Part shown: in pieces, positions 15,350 through 22,985 of the stretch | How positions within the stretch are numbered: the stretch's first letter is position 1 | Layout: each line of letters begins with the position of its first letter | Assembly: GCF_015354575.1 (NCBI RefSeq) | Contig: NZ_JACAFQ010000041.1 | Coordinates: 1 to 46,134 of the forward strand | Length of the DNA: 46,134 nt | Direction of reading: 5' to 3' | Origin: Pseudomonas sp. UFMG81 | GTDB taxonomy: Bacteria; Pseudomonadota; Gammaproteobacteria; Pseudomonadales; Pseudomonadaceae | Notes under the pieces: generated by a model | The model's input: only the letters and a program-made list of their open reading frames with translations | Told to the model about the DNA's origin: nothing | The model's database searches: none | Translations under genes and position numbers: made by a program

Positions 15350-16084
15350 ATGGCTGCAAAACGACTCGCTGCATCACTCCGCCACCCGCTGCTGGCAGGT
15401 ACCTTACTGTGCCTGTGTGCCTGCACCCAGCAGCAAGGCCGCGACATGCTCACGCAGTTCGGTAACGGCAAGCCCGACGAGCTGTTCCAGACCAGCGTCG
15501 ACCGCATGGCCACACTGTCCATGCGCGATAACCTGCAAAGCCTCTACCTGTTGATGAACAAGCTGTACCTGCGTAACCCCAACCAGTGGAAGCAGTCCGG
15601 TTACCTGGATGCCACCACGGCGGCGCGGCAGATCCGTATCGCCATCGAGCAGCGTCAACCGCTACCCCAGCTCGGTGAGCGGCGCGACCTGGCGGCGCTG
15701 AGCTACGCCCTGAGTCCAGAATTCAGGGGCGACCGAGTCGGCGCCTTCATCTACGCCATCGGCAGCATGCTGGTAACCGCACACGGCGGGCGCACCACCT
15801 TCTACATGAGCGACACCCTCGACCCGCTGTTCATCAACAATGCCGCGCGCAACATCGAGAAGGCCACCTGGATGCTCGGCCAGCGCCAGGATGAGAAGGG
15901 TGTGCTGCTGCTGTTCTCCAACGAAATCTCCGAGCAGGGCAGCAACCTGAGTTTTGCCGTGGAGTTCGGCAAGATCGTCGCGCGCCTGGACCTGCTGGCA
16001 CAGATGCTCGACGAGCGTTACCGGCGCATCGGGCTGAACTATGCACAAAGCCTGTTGCTGATGAATTTCCTGCCGGTGCAGTAG
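15350..16084 (+). CDS. putative lipoprotein of unknown function
   Basis: A 244-residue protein. The N-terminus MAAKRLAASLRHPLLAGTLL runs into the lipobox-like LCAC, giving a lipidated Cys25 followed by TQQQ. With no Asp at +2, outer-membrane sorting is expected. The mature part is alpha-helical (SLYLLMNKLYLRNPNQWKQS; NLSFAVEFGKIVARLDLLAQ) and has no enzyme motif that I know. I do not recognise a named family, although it reads like a conserved Pseudomonas hypothetical protein. The ATG at 15350 is preferred over a GTG two codons upstream. It is flanked by a REP pair upstream and by a regulator gene downstream with a 238-bp gap, so it is probably monocistronic. Confidence 0.75.
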   Translation: MAAKRLAASLRHPLLAGTLLCLCACTQQQGRDMLTQFGNGKPDELFQTSVDRMATLSMRDNLQSLYLLMNKLYLRNPNQWKQSGYLDATTAARQIRIAIEQRQPLPQLGERRDLAALSYALSPEFRGDRVGAFIYAIGSMLVTAHGGRTTFYMSDTLDPLFINNAARNIEKATWMLGQRQDEKGVLLLFSNEISEQGSNLSFAVEFGKIVARLDLLAQMLDERYRRIGLNYAQSLLLMNFLPVQ

Positions 16085-16322
16085 CCTGTTCGGTAATCGC
16101 ACAGCGCAGTATCGACACTGTCCGCTGTCCGCCCAGCGTTTGCCTTGGTCGCATTGCCCTGGACCTGGCTTTTTGCATAGTGTGATGCTTGCCAGCCGAC
16201 CGTCGACTGCCCCGACACACCGCCTTCGGCTGGATAGAATGACCGTGAACGACCGCGTCCACACACCCACAAGGTGGTAGGGCGCGGCGCCCATAACAAT
16301 AACGATGGCGAGTGCCTTGCCC

Positions 16323-17279
16323 ATGGAAAGCCGCCTGTTGAGCGAGCAAAGCTGCGTGTTCCACCGCGCCGACCCCTACGCGGTGTCCGACTACGTCAAC
16401 CAGCATGTGGGCCAGCACCACATTGGCCTGGCCCGCACCACCCACCCGCAAGCCAGCTTGAGTCATCGCAAGTTCGCCGAGCTGGATCTGTGCCGTATCA
16501 GCTATGGCGGTAGCGTCCGGGTCACCTCACCCGCGCTGGAAACCATCTACCACCTACAGGTGCTGCTCAACGGCAACTGCCTGTGGCGCGGCCACCAGCG
16601 TGAGCATCACCTGGTGCCGGGCGAGTTGCTGCTGATCAACCCGGACGACCCGGTCGACCTCACCTATTCCGAAGACTGCGAGAAGTTCATCCTCAAGGTG
16701 CCGGTGCACCTGCTCGACTCGATCTGCGACGAGCAGCGCTGGCAGCGCCCCAGTGGTGGCGTGCGCTTTGTGCGCAACCATTACCGACTGGAAGAACTGG
16801 AGGGTTTCCTCAACCTGTTGGGGATGATCTGCAACGAAGCCGAAGTCATCGACTCGCTGCCGCGGGTTCAGGGGCATTACAGCCAGATCGTCGCCAGCAA
16901 GCTGCTGACGCTGATGAGCACCAATGTCTGCAAAGTGGCGCCGGGGGGCGCGGGTGCGAGCATGGAGCGCATCCTCGAGCATATCGACGCCAACCTCAAG
17001 CTGGACCTGTCCGCCGAGTCGTTGGCAGAGCAGGCCTGTATCAGCCCGCGTTCGCTGTACGGGTTGTTCGACCGGCATCTGGGCACCACCCCCCGCCAGT
17101 ACATCCGCCAGCGCAAGCTGGAGCGGGTGCGTGATTGCCTGAGCGACCCCCGTTGCACGGTCCGCAGCGTGACCGAACTGGCACTGGACTACGGTTTCCT
17201 GCACTTGGGTCGTTTTGCCGAGAGTTACCGGCAACGCTTTGGTGAGCTGCCGTCGGAAACCTTCAGGCGGCGGGCCTGA
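16323..17279 (+). CDS. benR: AraC/XylS-family activator, BenR-like
   Basis: A 318-residue regulator. The N-terminal half (MESRLLSEQS, FHRADPYAVSDYVNQHVGQH, ISYGGSVRV) closely matches my memory of BenR/XylS, which bind benzoate or methylbenzoates and activate the ben/xyl promoters. The C-terminal AraC domain (about 210-318) includes LSAESLAEQACISPRSLYGL and ELALDYGFLHLGRFAESYRQ. The ATG at 16323 gives the BenR-like start; an ATG 18 nt earlier is possible. No benABCD genes lie in the window: upstream is a lipoprotein, downstream a convergent sensor kinase. It may be a displaced benR or a paralogue with another aromatic-acid effector. Confidence 0.8.
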   Translation: MESRLLSEQSCVFHRADPYAVSDYVNQHVGQHHIGLARTTHPQASLSHRKFAELDLCRISYGGSVRVTSPALETIYHLQVLLNGNCLWRGHQREHHLVPGELLLINPDDPVDLTYSEDCEKFILKVPVHLLDSICDEQRWQRPSGGVRFVRNHYRLEELEGFLNLLGMICNEAEVIDSLPRVQGHYSQIVASKLLTLMSTNVCKVAPGGAGASMERILEHIDANLKLDLSAESLAEQACISPRSLYGLFDRHLGTTPRQYIRQRKLERVRDCLSDPRCTVRSVTELALDYGFLHLGRFAESYRQRFGELPSETFRRRA

Positions 17280-17289
17280 GCCGCCAACC

Positions 17290-18576
17290 TCAGCGCAATT
17301 CGATCTGGGCGCAAAGGCCGCCCTCGGCACGGTTGCGCAGGGTCAGATTGCCGCCCATGGCCTGGGTCAGTTGCTGCGCGATCGCCAACCCCAGGCCCGT
17401 ACCACCGGTGCTGCGGTTGCGTGAGCCCTCCACCCGATAGAACGGCTTGAGCACTTCGTCGAGTTCGTCCTCGGGAATGCCTGGGCCACTGTCGAGCACG
17501 CTGATCAGCGTCACACCGTCCTCCCTGCGCACTTCCAGTTGCGCCGCGCCCGCGAACTTCAGCGCGTTGTCCACCAGGTTCACCAGTACCCGGCGCAGGG
17601 CATGCGGGCGGGTTTGCAGGGTGGCCTGCAAGGCACCACGGCGCTCGACCTGCGCGCCACTGTCCTGGTAGTCGAACACCAGGCTGTCGAGGAAGGCATC
17701 GAGATTGACCCGGCACGGTGCCTCGGTGCCGCTGTCCATGCTGCGGGCATACGCTACACCCTCGCGGACCAGGTGCTCCATGGCGTCGAGGTCGTGGGTC
17801 AGCTTGTCTTTCTCCAGCCCGTCGTCCATCTGTTCGACACGCAGCTTCATCCGTGTGATCGGCGTTTGCAGGTCGTGGGAGATGGCGGCGAGCAGCTGCA
17901 TGCGTTCTTTGAGGTAGGCGGCGATACGCGCCTGCAGGGCATTGAAGGCGACCGCGGCATAGCGCACCTCACGCGGGCCGCTTTCATCCAACTGCGGGCC
18001 GGGGCGGTTTGGGTCGAGGTTGTCCACGGCCTGCACCAAGCGAGTCAGCGGGCCGATGGCCAGGCGTACGGCAAGCCAGGTGCATAGCAGCAGTACCAGC
18101 AACTGGATCAACAGTACGACCGGCAGCCAGGTAGCCACCGGTACAGACGCCGGCGTGACGTCGATGGTCAGTGGTGCGCCATCGGCCAGGCGCAGGTGGG
18201 CCTGGAAGTGCGCGTTGGGGCCGGGGATTTCCAGAAAGGTCAGGGCATAGCGGTCGCCAATGGCCTTGACGATCGACTCCGCTGCCATGGGCACCTCCGC
18301 GCTGGGCATGGCCTCGCCGGGCAGGCCAGCGTCCAGGCGGTAGCGGTAGGTGCGCCGCTCCAGGCGAGGTAGCCAGGCTTCACGCTCGGCGGCAGGCAAG
18401 CGGTCGAGAATGGCCACCGAGGTGGACACATCCAGCTCCAGGTTGCTGAGCATCATCGAGCGGCTGCTGACGTAGCGCTCATAGGCCTGCAGGCTGAACG
18501 ACAGGCCATAGGCGAGCACCAACCCGGTGAAGAAGATCAGCGCCAGGCGCGAGGCGAGGGTGCGTGGCCATTTCAT
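17290..18576 (-). CDS. two-component sensor histidine kinase (EnvZ/RstB type)
   Basis: A 428-residue inner-membrane kinase. TM1 lies at about 9-30, a periplasmic loop of about 115 residues follows, and TM2 is at about 148-172. A HAMP domain (about 173-225) precedes HisKA with the phospho-His at 234 (AAISHDLQTPITRMKLR). HATPase_c motifs are NLVDNALKF, DSGPGIP and GGTGLGLAIA. The stimulus is unknown; the periplasmic loop is short and has no cysteine or His-rich metal site. The start ATG overlaps the stop of the response regulator gene by 4 nt (ATGA), so the two are co-translated. The 3' end lies 10 bp from the convergent BenR-like gene. Confidence 0.95.
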   Translation of the reverse strand: MKWPRTLASRLALIFFTGLVLAYGLSFSLQAYERYVSSRSMMLSNLELDVSTSVAILDRLPAAEREAWLPRLERRTYRYRLDAGLPGEAMPSAEVPMAAESIVKAIGDRYALTFLEIPGPNAHFQAHLRLADGAPLTIDVTPASVPVATWLPVVLLIQLLVLLLCTWLAVRLAIGPLTRLVQAVDNLDPNRPGPQLDESGPREVRYAAVAFNALQARIAAYLKERMQLLAAISHDLQTPITRMKLRVEQMDDGLEKDKLTHDLDAMEHLVREGVAYARSMDSGTEAPCRVNLDAFLDSLVFDYQDSGAQVERRGALQATLQTRPHALRRVLVNLVDNALKFAGAAQLEVRREDGVTLISVLDSGPGIPEDELDEVLKPFYRVEGSRNRSTGGTGLGLAIAQQLTQAMGGNLTLRNRAEGGLCAQIELR

Positions 18577-19313
18577 GCTGGCGATTCCAGCAGTTGCACC
18601 GGCAGCGAGAAGACGTAGCCTTCGCTGCGCACGGTCTTGATGCAGGTGGGTTCGCGGGCATCGTCGCCCAGGCGTTGGCGCAGGCGGCTGACCAGCAGGT
18701 CGATGGAGCGGTCGAAGATGTCCGCCTCGCGGCCTTGGGTGAGGTTGAGCAGCTGTTCGCGGCTGAGCACTCGTTGCGGGTGGTCGAGGAACACCCGCAG
18801 CAGCCGATACTCGCCACCGGACAGCGCCACCAGGGTGCCTTCGTTGTCGAGCAGGTGGCGTGCGGTGGTGTCCAGACGCCAGGGGCCGAAGGCGATCAGC
18901 CGGCTGCTTTCGCTGATGGTGAGGTTCGGTGGCAGCATGCGCGTGCGGCGCAGCACGGCGTTGATCCGCGCCAGTAGCTCACGGGCGGAGAAGGGCTTGG
19001 TGAGGTAGTCGTCGGCGCCCATCTCCAGGCCGATGATCCGGTCGGTCTCGTCGTTGCGCGCGGTCAGCATCAGCACCGGGGTGTTGCGGTGCTTGCCGGC
19101 GCGCAGCTCGCGGCACAGCAACAGGCCGTCGTCGCCGGGCATCATGATGTCGAGCACGATCAGGTCGACCGCATTGTTTTCCAGAAAGGCGCGCATCTGC
19201 CGGCCATCGGCGACGATGCTGGTGCGCAGGCCGTTCTTCTTCAGGTAGTTGCCGACCAGTTCGCGGATCTCGCGGTCGTCGTCGACGACCAGGATGTGAT
19301 CGACGTGTTCCAT
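18573..19313 (-). CDS. OmpR-family response regulator
   Basis: A 246-residue regulator. The receiver domain (1-120) has acidic residues DDD at 11-13, phospho-Asp55 (VLDIMMPGDDG), the conserved Thr84 and Lys106 (LTKPFS). The C-terminal winged helix (about 145-240) is OmpR/PhoB-type (LSGGEYRLLRVFLDHPQRVL, SIDLLVSRLRQRLGDD, TVRSEGYVF). It is first in the operon with its kinase (4-nt overlap). It is divergent from the DUF2790/thioredoxin pair across a 220-bp region with TGTAT direct repeats, and so probably regulates that pair. Confidence 0.95.
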   Translation of the reverse strand: MEHVDHILVVDDDREIRELVGNYLKKNGLRTSIVADGRQMRAFLENNAVDLIVLDIMMPGDDGLLLCRELRAGKHRNTPVLMLTARNDETDRIIGLEMGADDYLTKPFSARELLARINAVLRRTRMLPPNLTISESSRLIAFGPWRLDTTARHLLDNEGTLVALSGGEYRLLRVFLDHPQRVLSREQLLNLTQGREADIFDRSIDLLVSRLRQRLGDDAREPTCIKTVRSEGYVFSLPVQLLESPA

Positions 19314-19383
19314 CGGGAAGGTCCTTGATTGGTGAGGGGTGGGCGCAGTGTACAGAGCGCTTGCGGCCTTGCCTGCGGCGCAT

Positions 19384-19418
19384 TGTATTGCAGTGTATCC
19401 GCTGGCGGCCGGGATACA
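19384..19418. promoter_or_regulatory. candidate response-regulator site: 10-bp-spaced TGTAT repeats and a dyad
   Basis: TGTAT occurs at 19384-19388 and again at 19394-19398, exactly 10 bp apart, as OmpR-type regulators prefer. The second copy also forms an inverted pair TGTATCC/GGATACA (19394-19400 and 19412-19418). It lies between the divergent response-regulator and DUF2790 genes. Confidence 0.4.
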
Positions 19419-19533
19419 GCATGAAGCACGTCACGCCCTGGTTGGACACAAGCGCGATACCTGGCAGCGCTGAAATGGCTCTCGACCGGGGAGCAATGCT
19501 TCCCACCCAGTACCCTGAACCAGGAGAGACGCC

Positions 19534-19809
19534 ATGAACTTCAAATCTTTTGCCAGTGCCGCCCTGTTTGCCCTGTTTGGCCTTGGCTCCCTGGCCGCGC
19601 AGGCCAGCACCTCCTCGATGAACGACGCCAGCGTGATGCAGTACCGTTACGGTGACCACCTGGATATTCAGAAAGTGTTGTCAGTAAAGGACGACCCGCG
19701 TACGACCTGCGGCCCGGTGAATACTCGCATGGACTACATCGACTCGCACGGCAAGCCACAGAGCGTGCAGTACCGCTCCTATGCCACCAGTGGTTGCCAT
19801 GACAACTGA
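19534..19809 (+). CDS. small secreted DUF2790-family protein
   Basis: A 91-residue protein. A Sec signal peptide (MNFKSFASAALFALFGLGSL, then AAQAS) should be cleaved after Ala-Gln-Ala near residue 24, leaving about 67 residues in the periplasm. The mature part contains YRYGDHLDIQKVLSV and two cysteines (TTCGPVN and SGCHDN), which could form one disulfide. The pattern fits DUF2790, a family found mostly in Pseudomonas with no firm function. GGAGAG precedes the ATG at 8 nt. It overlaps by 11 nt with the thioredoxin-like gene, which suggests coupling, and is divergent from an OmpR-type two-component system. Confidence 0.85.
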   Translation: MNFKSFASAALFALFGLGSLAAQASTSSMNDASVMQYRYGDHLDIQKVLSVKDDPRTTCGPVNTRMDYIDSHGKPQSVQYRSYATSGCHDN

Positions 19810-20353
19810 GGTGCGCGCCGCACGGTGCAAGCGCCGCCTGCTCAAGGTTGGCGGTCTGGCCCTGGCCCTGCTCGGGCTGGGGCTGGCCGGCCACTTGCTG
19901 GCCCGCGACGACTATGGCCCGGCGCCCTCGCTGGCCGGTGCCACGCAATGGCTCAACTCACCGCCGCTGGACGGGCCGCAGCTCAAGGGCAAGGTGGTGC
20001 TGGTGGATTTCTGGACCTACGACTGCATCAACTGCCGACGCAGCCTGCCGCATGTCAACGACTGGGCGCGGCGTTATGCCGACCAGGGGCTGGTGGTGGT
20101 CGGCGTGCATACCCCGGAGTACGACTACGAGCACGATATCGGCAATGTGCGTGGCCAGGTCACGCAGTTGGGGATCGGCTACCCGGTGGCGGTGGATAAC
20201 GACTATCGGATATGGAACGCCTGGGGCAACCAGTTCTGGCCGGCGCACTACTTCGTCGATCGCAAGGGCCAGGTACGCCATGTGCATTTTGGCGAAGGCG
20301 ACTACGACGGGCAGGAACGAGTGATACGAGAATTGCTCGATGAGCAGGGTTAG
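19799..20353 (+). CDS. membrane-anchored thioredoxin-fold protein (DipZ/TlpA-like)
   Basis: A 184-residue protein. A single N-terminal helix (about 14-34, LLKVGGLALALLGLGLAGHL) anchors the rest in the periplasm. The thioredoxin domain carries the active site DFWTYDCINCRRSLP, with Cys76 and Cys79 (CINC), as in the C-terminal domain of DipZ and related TlpA/ResA-type redox proteins. The cis-Pro region is QFWPAHYFVD. It should reduce or exchange disulfides in periplasmic proteins. The ATG at 19799 lies inside the end of the DUF2790 gene (11-nt overlap); a start six codons earlier is less likely. The upstream partner has exactly two cysteines and could be a substrate (inference). A long hairpin follows. 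Confidence 0.88.
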   Translation: MTTEVRAARCKRRLLKVGGLALALLGLGLAGHLLARDDYGPAPSLAGATQWLNSPPLDGPQLKGKVVLVDFWTYDCINCRRSLPHVNDWARRYADQGLVVVGVHTPEYDYEHDIGNVRGQVTQLGIGYPVAVDNDYRIWNAWGNQFWPAHYFVDRKGQVRHVHFGEGDYDGQERVIRELLDEQG

Positions 20354-20358
20354 TGCTT

Positions 20359-20426
20359 GTTCGCCAGCAAGGCTGGCTCCTACGTCAGCAATGGCTCGGC
20401 CTATGGAGCCAGCCTTGCTGGCGAAC
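20359..20426. terminator. long stem-loop between convergent genes (REP-like)
   Basis: GTTCGCCAGCAAGGCTGGCT plus CC (20359-20380) pairs with its reverse complement at 20405-20426 around a 24-nt loop. It lies just after the thioredoxin-like gene and before the end of the GlxA-type regulator. It probably terminates both. The CAGCAAGGCTGG core is another REP family known from Pseudomonas intergenic DNA. Confidence 0.7.
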
Positions 20427-20446
20427 GTCCCCGCGCGAAACCTCGA

Positions 20447-21538
20447 TCACTCACCCAGTCGCTGCTCGCGCGACGGCGGGTACCCGAAATACGCCGCATA
20501 GCACTTGCTGAAATGCGACACCGAAACGAACCCACAGGCCACCGCCACCTCCATCACCGACAGGTCGGAATACTGCAACAGCCGACGGCTCTTGGTAATC
20601 CGCAACTCCATGTAGTAACGCCGCGGCGAGGTACCGAGCTGGGCCTGGAACAGGCGGTCGATCTGCCGCCGCGAGCGCCCGGAGTAGGCGGCCAGCTGGT
20701 CGAGGCTGAGGGTTTCCTCGAGGTTGTTCTCCATCAGTTCGACGATGGTGCGCAGGTGCAGGCTCATGGACTTCTTCGCCCCGGGGCCGACCTGGCGATA
20801 GCGTGCCCCTGAGAACGACAGGATCTCTTCCACGCCCTCGGCCAGGGCATCACCATACAGCCGCCGCACCAGCCCGAGCATCAGTTCCATGGCGCCGTTG
20901 GGGCTGGCGGCGGTGAGGCGGTCGCGGTCGAGGGTGAAGCTGGCTGGGGTGATGCGGGTCTGCGGGCTGCATTCGGAAAGACTTGCACGTTGCTCGGGGT
21001 GCACGCTGCAGCCGTAATCGTCGAGTACCCCGGCGCGGCCGAGGAACCAGGCACCGTTCCACAGCCCGCCCAGGGTCATGCCGTGGGCCGCACAATCGCT
21101 CAGCAGGCGGTCGAGCTCCGGATACTTGAGGGGGGTGCGCAGGCCGCCGCAGATCACCAGAAGGTCGAGGTCGTGCAGGTCCCGCGGGGCCATCGGGCTA
21201 GCCACCAGTTCCAGGCCCAGGTCGCTGAGCACTCGGTCGCCGCCCAGCGACAGCGGGGTGTAGGTGAAGCTGTCGACGCGCAACAGGTTGGCGGTGACCA
21301 GCACGTCCATGGCCACGGTGAAGCTGGCCATCGAGAAGTGTTCAAGCAGGACGAAGTCGACGTGGTAGGGGCGTTGCGCACTGCCATCGCTGGTCTTGAG
21401 CCGCAACATGTTGCTGGTGCTGGTCTTCTTGCTGAACTGGCGTGGCGTGGGCACTGCGGACTCCGCTTCCTGGCTGGCGTCAGTGAGTGTGCGGGGTGTG
21501 ACGGGTAAAGACAACCGGGGGCTGGAGCGCGGGCGCAT
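20447..21538 (-). CDS. GlxA-family transcriptional regulator (DJ-1-like domain plus AraC HTH)
   Basis: A protein of about 363 residues if it starts at ATG 21538. A disordered N-terminal stretch is followed by a DJ-1/PfpI-like sensor domain (about 60-210, VDFVLLEHFSMASFTVAMDV) and a C-terminal AraC-type DNA-binding domain (LSLDQLAAYSGRSRRQIDRL, VMEVAVACGFVSVSHFSKCY). At the place of the catalytic Cys the text reads GGLWNGAWFLG, so the sensor domain is non-enzymatic, as is usual for this family. Relatives include ArgR, CdhR and GbdR, which respond to arginine, carnitine and glycine betaine. Start is uncertain: ATG 21409 is an alternative, and neither has a clear ribosome-binding site. The effector is unknown. 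Confidence 0.85.
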   Translation of the reverse strand: MRPRSSPRLSLPVTPRTLTDASQEAESAVPTPRQFSKKTSTSNMLRLKTSDGSAQRPYHVDFVLLEHFSMASFTVAMDVLVTANLLRVDSFTYTPLSLGGDRVLSDLGLELVASPMAPRDLHDLDLLVICGGLRTPLKYPELDRLLSDCAAHGMTLGGLWNGAWFLGRAGVLDDYGCSVHPEQRASLSECSPQTRITPASFTLDRDRLTAASPNGAMELMLGLVRRLYGDALAEGVEEILSFSGARYRQVGPGAKKSMSLHLRTIVELMENNLEETLSLDQLAAYSGRSRRQIDRLFQAQLGTSPRRYYMELRITKSRRLLQYSDLSVMEVAVACGFVSVSHFSKCYAAYFGYPPSREQRLGE

Positions 21539-21586
21539 GGTCAACTTGCGGGCACTGCACATCCATCGTCATGCACCCGCCAGCCT

Positions 21587-22336
21587 TTACTCAAACCCCC
21601 GAGTCATCAACCCCGGTAACACCTCACCCGCCTTGCCGGCAATCGCGAATTCACGCCGATGCCCGCTGACCTGCGGCTGCGGATTGATGTGCAGCACGGT
21701 CGCCCCGGCAGCCAGCGCTAGCCTCGGAATGGAGGCCGCTGGCTGCACCAGGCCGGAGGTGCCCACCGACAGCAGCAGGTCGCAGTGCTCGGCAGCTTCG
21801 CATGCCTGGCTCAATACAGGTTCCGGCAACTGCTCGCCAAACCACACCACCCCCGGCCGCAGCGGCCCGGCGCAGTGTGCGCAGCGCGGCGGCTCGATAC
21901 GTCGGCCTTCGAGCGCGCCATCGGCCAGCGGCGGCAGCGCTTCTACCGGCCGCGCGCAGCGGTAGCAGCGAAACGCATCCAGCCGGCCATGCAGGTGCAG
22001 CACATCCTGGCTGCCGGCACGCTCGTGCAGGTCGTCGACGTTCTGTGTCACCAACGTCAGCTTTGGCACGCGCGCGGCCAGCGAGGCGATAGCGTGGTGC
22101 GCGGGGTTGGGATTGGCCTGGGCGATGCCGGCACGGCGCATTTCGTACCAGCCCCACACCAGCGCCTGGTCGGCGGCGAAACCCTCGGCGCTGGCCAGTT
22201 GAGCCGGGTCGAAGCGCTCCCATAACCCCGTGAGCTTGTCGCGGAATGTAGCGATGCCACTTTCCGCCGACACCCCAGCACCGGTGAACACCACGACATG
22301 GCGGGCATGGGCGAGCAGCAGCGGGTCGAATGGCAT
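21587..22336 (-). CDS. cobB: NAD-dependent protein deacylase (sirtuin, CobB-like)
   Basis: A 249-residue sirtuin. NAD-binding motifs are GAGVSAESGIATFR (19-32) and TQNVDDLH (97-104), the catalytic His is 116 (HLHGRL), and the zinc site is Cys124/127 and Cys152/155. Tyr64 and Arg67 (WYEMRR) match the Y-x-x-R pair that marks class III sirtuins able to remove succinyl or malonyl groups as well as acetyl. It would release lysine acyl groups with formation of O-acyl-ADP-ribose and nicotinamide. The ATG at 22336 has GGAGA 7 nt upstream. It is divergent from the ridA-type gene. Confidence 0.92.
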   Translation of the reverse strand: MPFDPLLLAHARHVVVFTGAGVSAESGIATFRDKLTGLWERFDPAQLASAEGFAADQALVWGWYEMRRAGIAQANPNPAHHAIASLAARVPKLTLVTQNVDDLHERAGSQDVLHLHGRLDAFRCYRCARPVEALPPLADGALEGRRIEPPRCAHCAGPLRPGVVWFGEQLPEPVLSQACEAAEHCDLLLSVGTSGLVQPAASIPRLALAAGATVLHINPQPQVSGHRREFAIAGKAGEVLPGLMTRGFE

Positions 22337-22415
22337 GGATATCTCCAAAGGGCAGGGCCGAGCGGTCGCCCACTGTGCCAGCGGCCCTGGATATGAACAA
22401 GGTCCGTTCTGACCC

Positions 22416-22446
22416 TTGACCTCGACTTAGCCTGAGGTTTGATACT
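22416..22446 (+). promoter_or_regulatory. MerR/SoxR-like promoter upstream of the ridA-type gene
   Basis: TTGACC (-35, 22416-22421) and GATACT (-10, 22441-22446) are separated by 19 bp, the over-long spacer typical of MerR-family-activated promoters. A dyad ACCTC-N10-GAGGT (22419-22438) overlaps the spacer. The 18-bp core beginning CCTCGACTTA matches the enterobacterial SoxR box at 14 of 18 positions by my count. The gene starts 32 bp after the -10. Confidence 0.55.
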
Positions 22447-22477
22447 CGCTCGCTCTCGCCTTTGACGGAGCGTCGTC

Positions 22478-22888
22478 ATGTATCCAGCTGCCTTCAGCTT
22501 GTCCAATCCCGAAGGTCTATATGACCCTAGTGCCAATGCCTATTCTCACGTCGCCGAGGTTCGCGCCCGCAGCCGTCTGTTGTATGTCGCCGGGCAGGGC
22601 GGCGAAGACCTGGATGGCACGCTGTCGCCGCAGTTCGATGCCCAGGTGCGCCGGGCGTTGGCCAACCTGAAGATCGCCCTGGCGTCGAAAGGCGCGAGTT
22701 TGGCTGATGTGTTCAAGCTCACCCTGCTGGTGGTCGACCACGACCAGACCCGCTTGCAGCAGTGGGTCGCCGAAGCCAGGCGCGCCTGGGGCGAGGAGAT
22801 GACGCCGACCTGCACCCTGATTCCCGTACCACGCCTGGCACTGGATGGGATGTTGGTGGAGATCGAGGCGGTGGCTGGCTTGAGTTAG
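22478..22888 (+). CDS. RidA/YjgF-family protein (enamine/imine deaminase)
   Basis: A 136-residue small trimeric-type protein. Family features are LLYVAGQGGEDLDGTLS (YxAGQ region), the central QVRRALANLKIALASKGASL and the C-terminal TCTLIPVPRLALDGMLVEIE, with Arg in VPRLA at the position that binds the substrate carboxylate. RidA enzymes hydrolyse reactive 2-aminoacrylate and similar enamines; this sequence belongs to an outlying RidA subfamily, so the substrate may differ. The ATG at 22478 has GGAG 7 nt upstream. A MerR/SoxR-like promoter lies just upstream, so expression may respond to oxidants or redox-active drugs. Divergent from the sirtuin gene. Confidence 0.88.
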   Translation: MYPAAFSLSNPEGLYDPSANAYSHVAEVRARSRLLYVAGQGGEDLDGTLSPQFDAQVRRALANLKIALASKGASLADVFKLTLLVVDHDQTRLQQWVAEARRAWGEEMTPTCTLIPVPRLALDGMLVEIEAVAGLS

Positions 22889-22985
22889 CGTGTCCTGGGC
22901 TGTACCGGCCCATTCGCCGGTGCAGCCGATACAAATCGCCAGGTTGGCGCTAGACTCGCGGCCTTCATCTGCCCGAGCACCCTTG

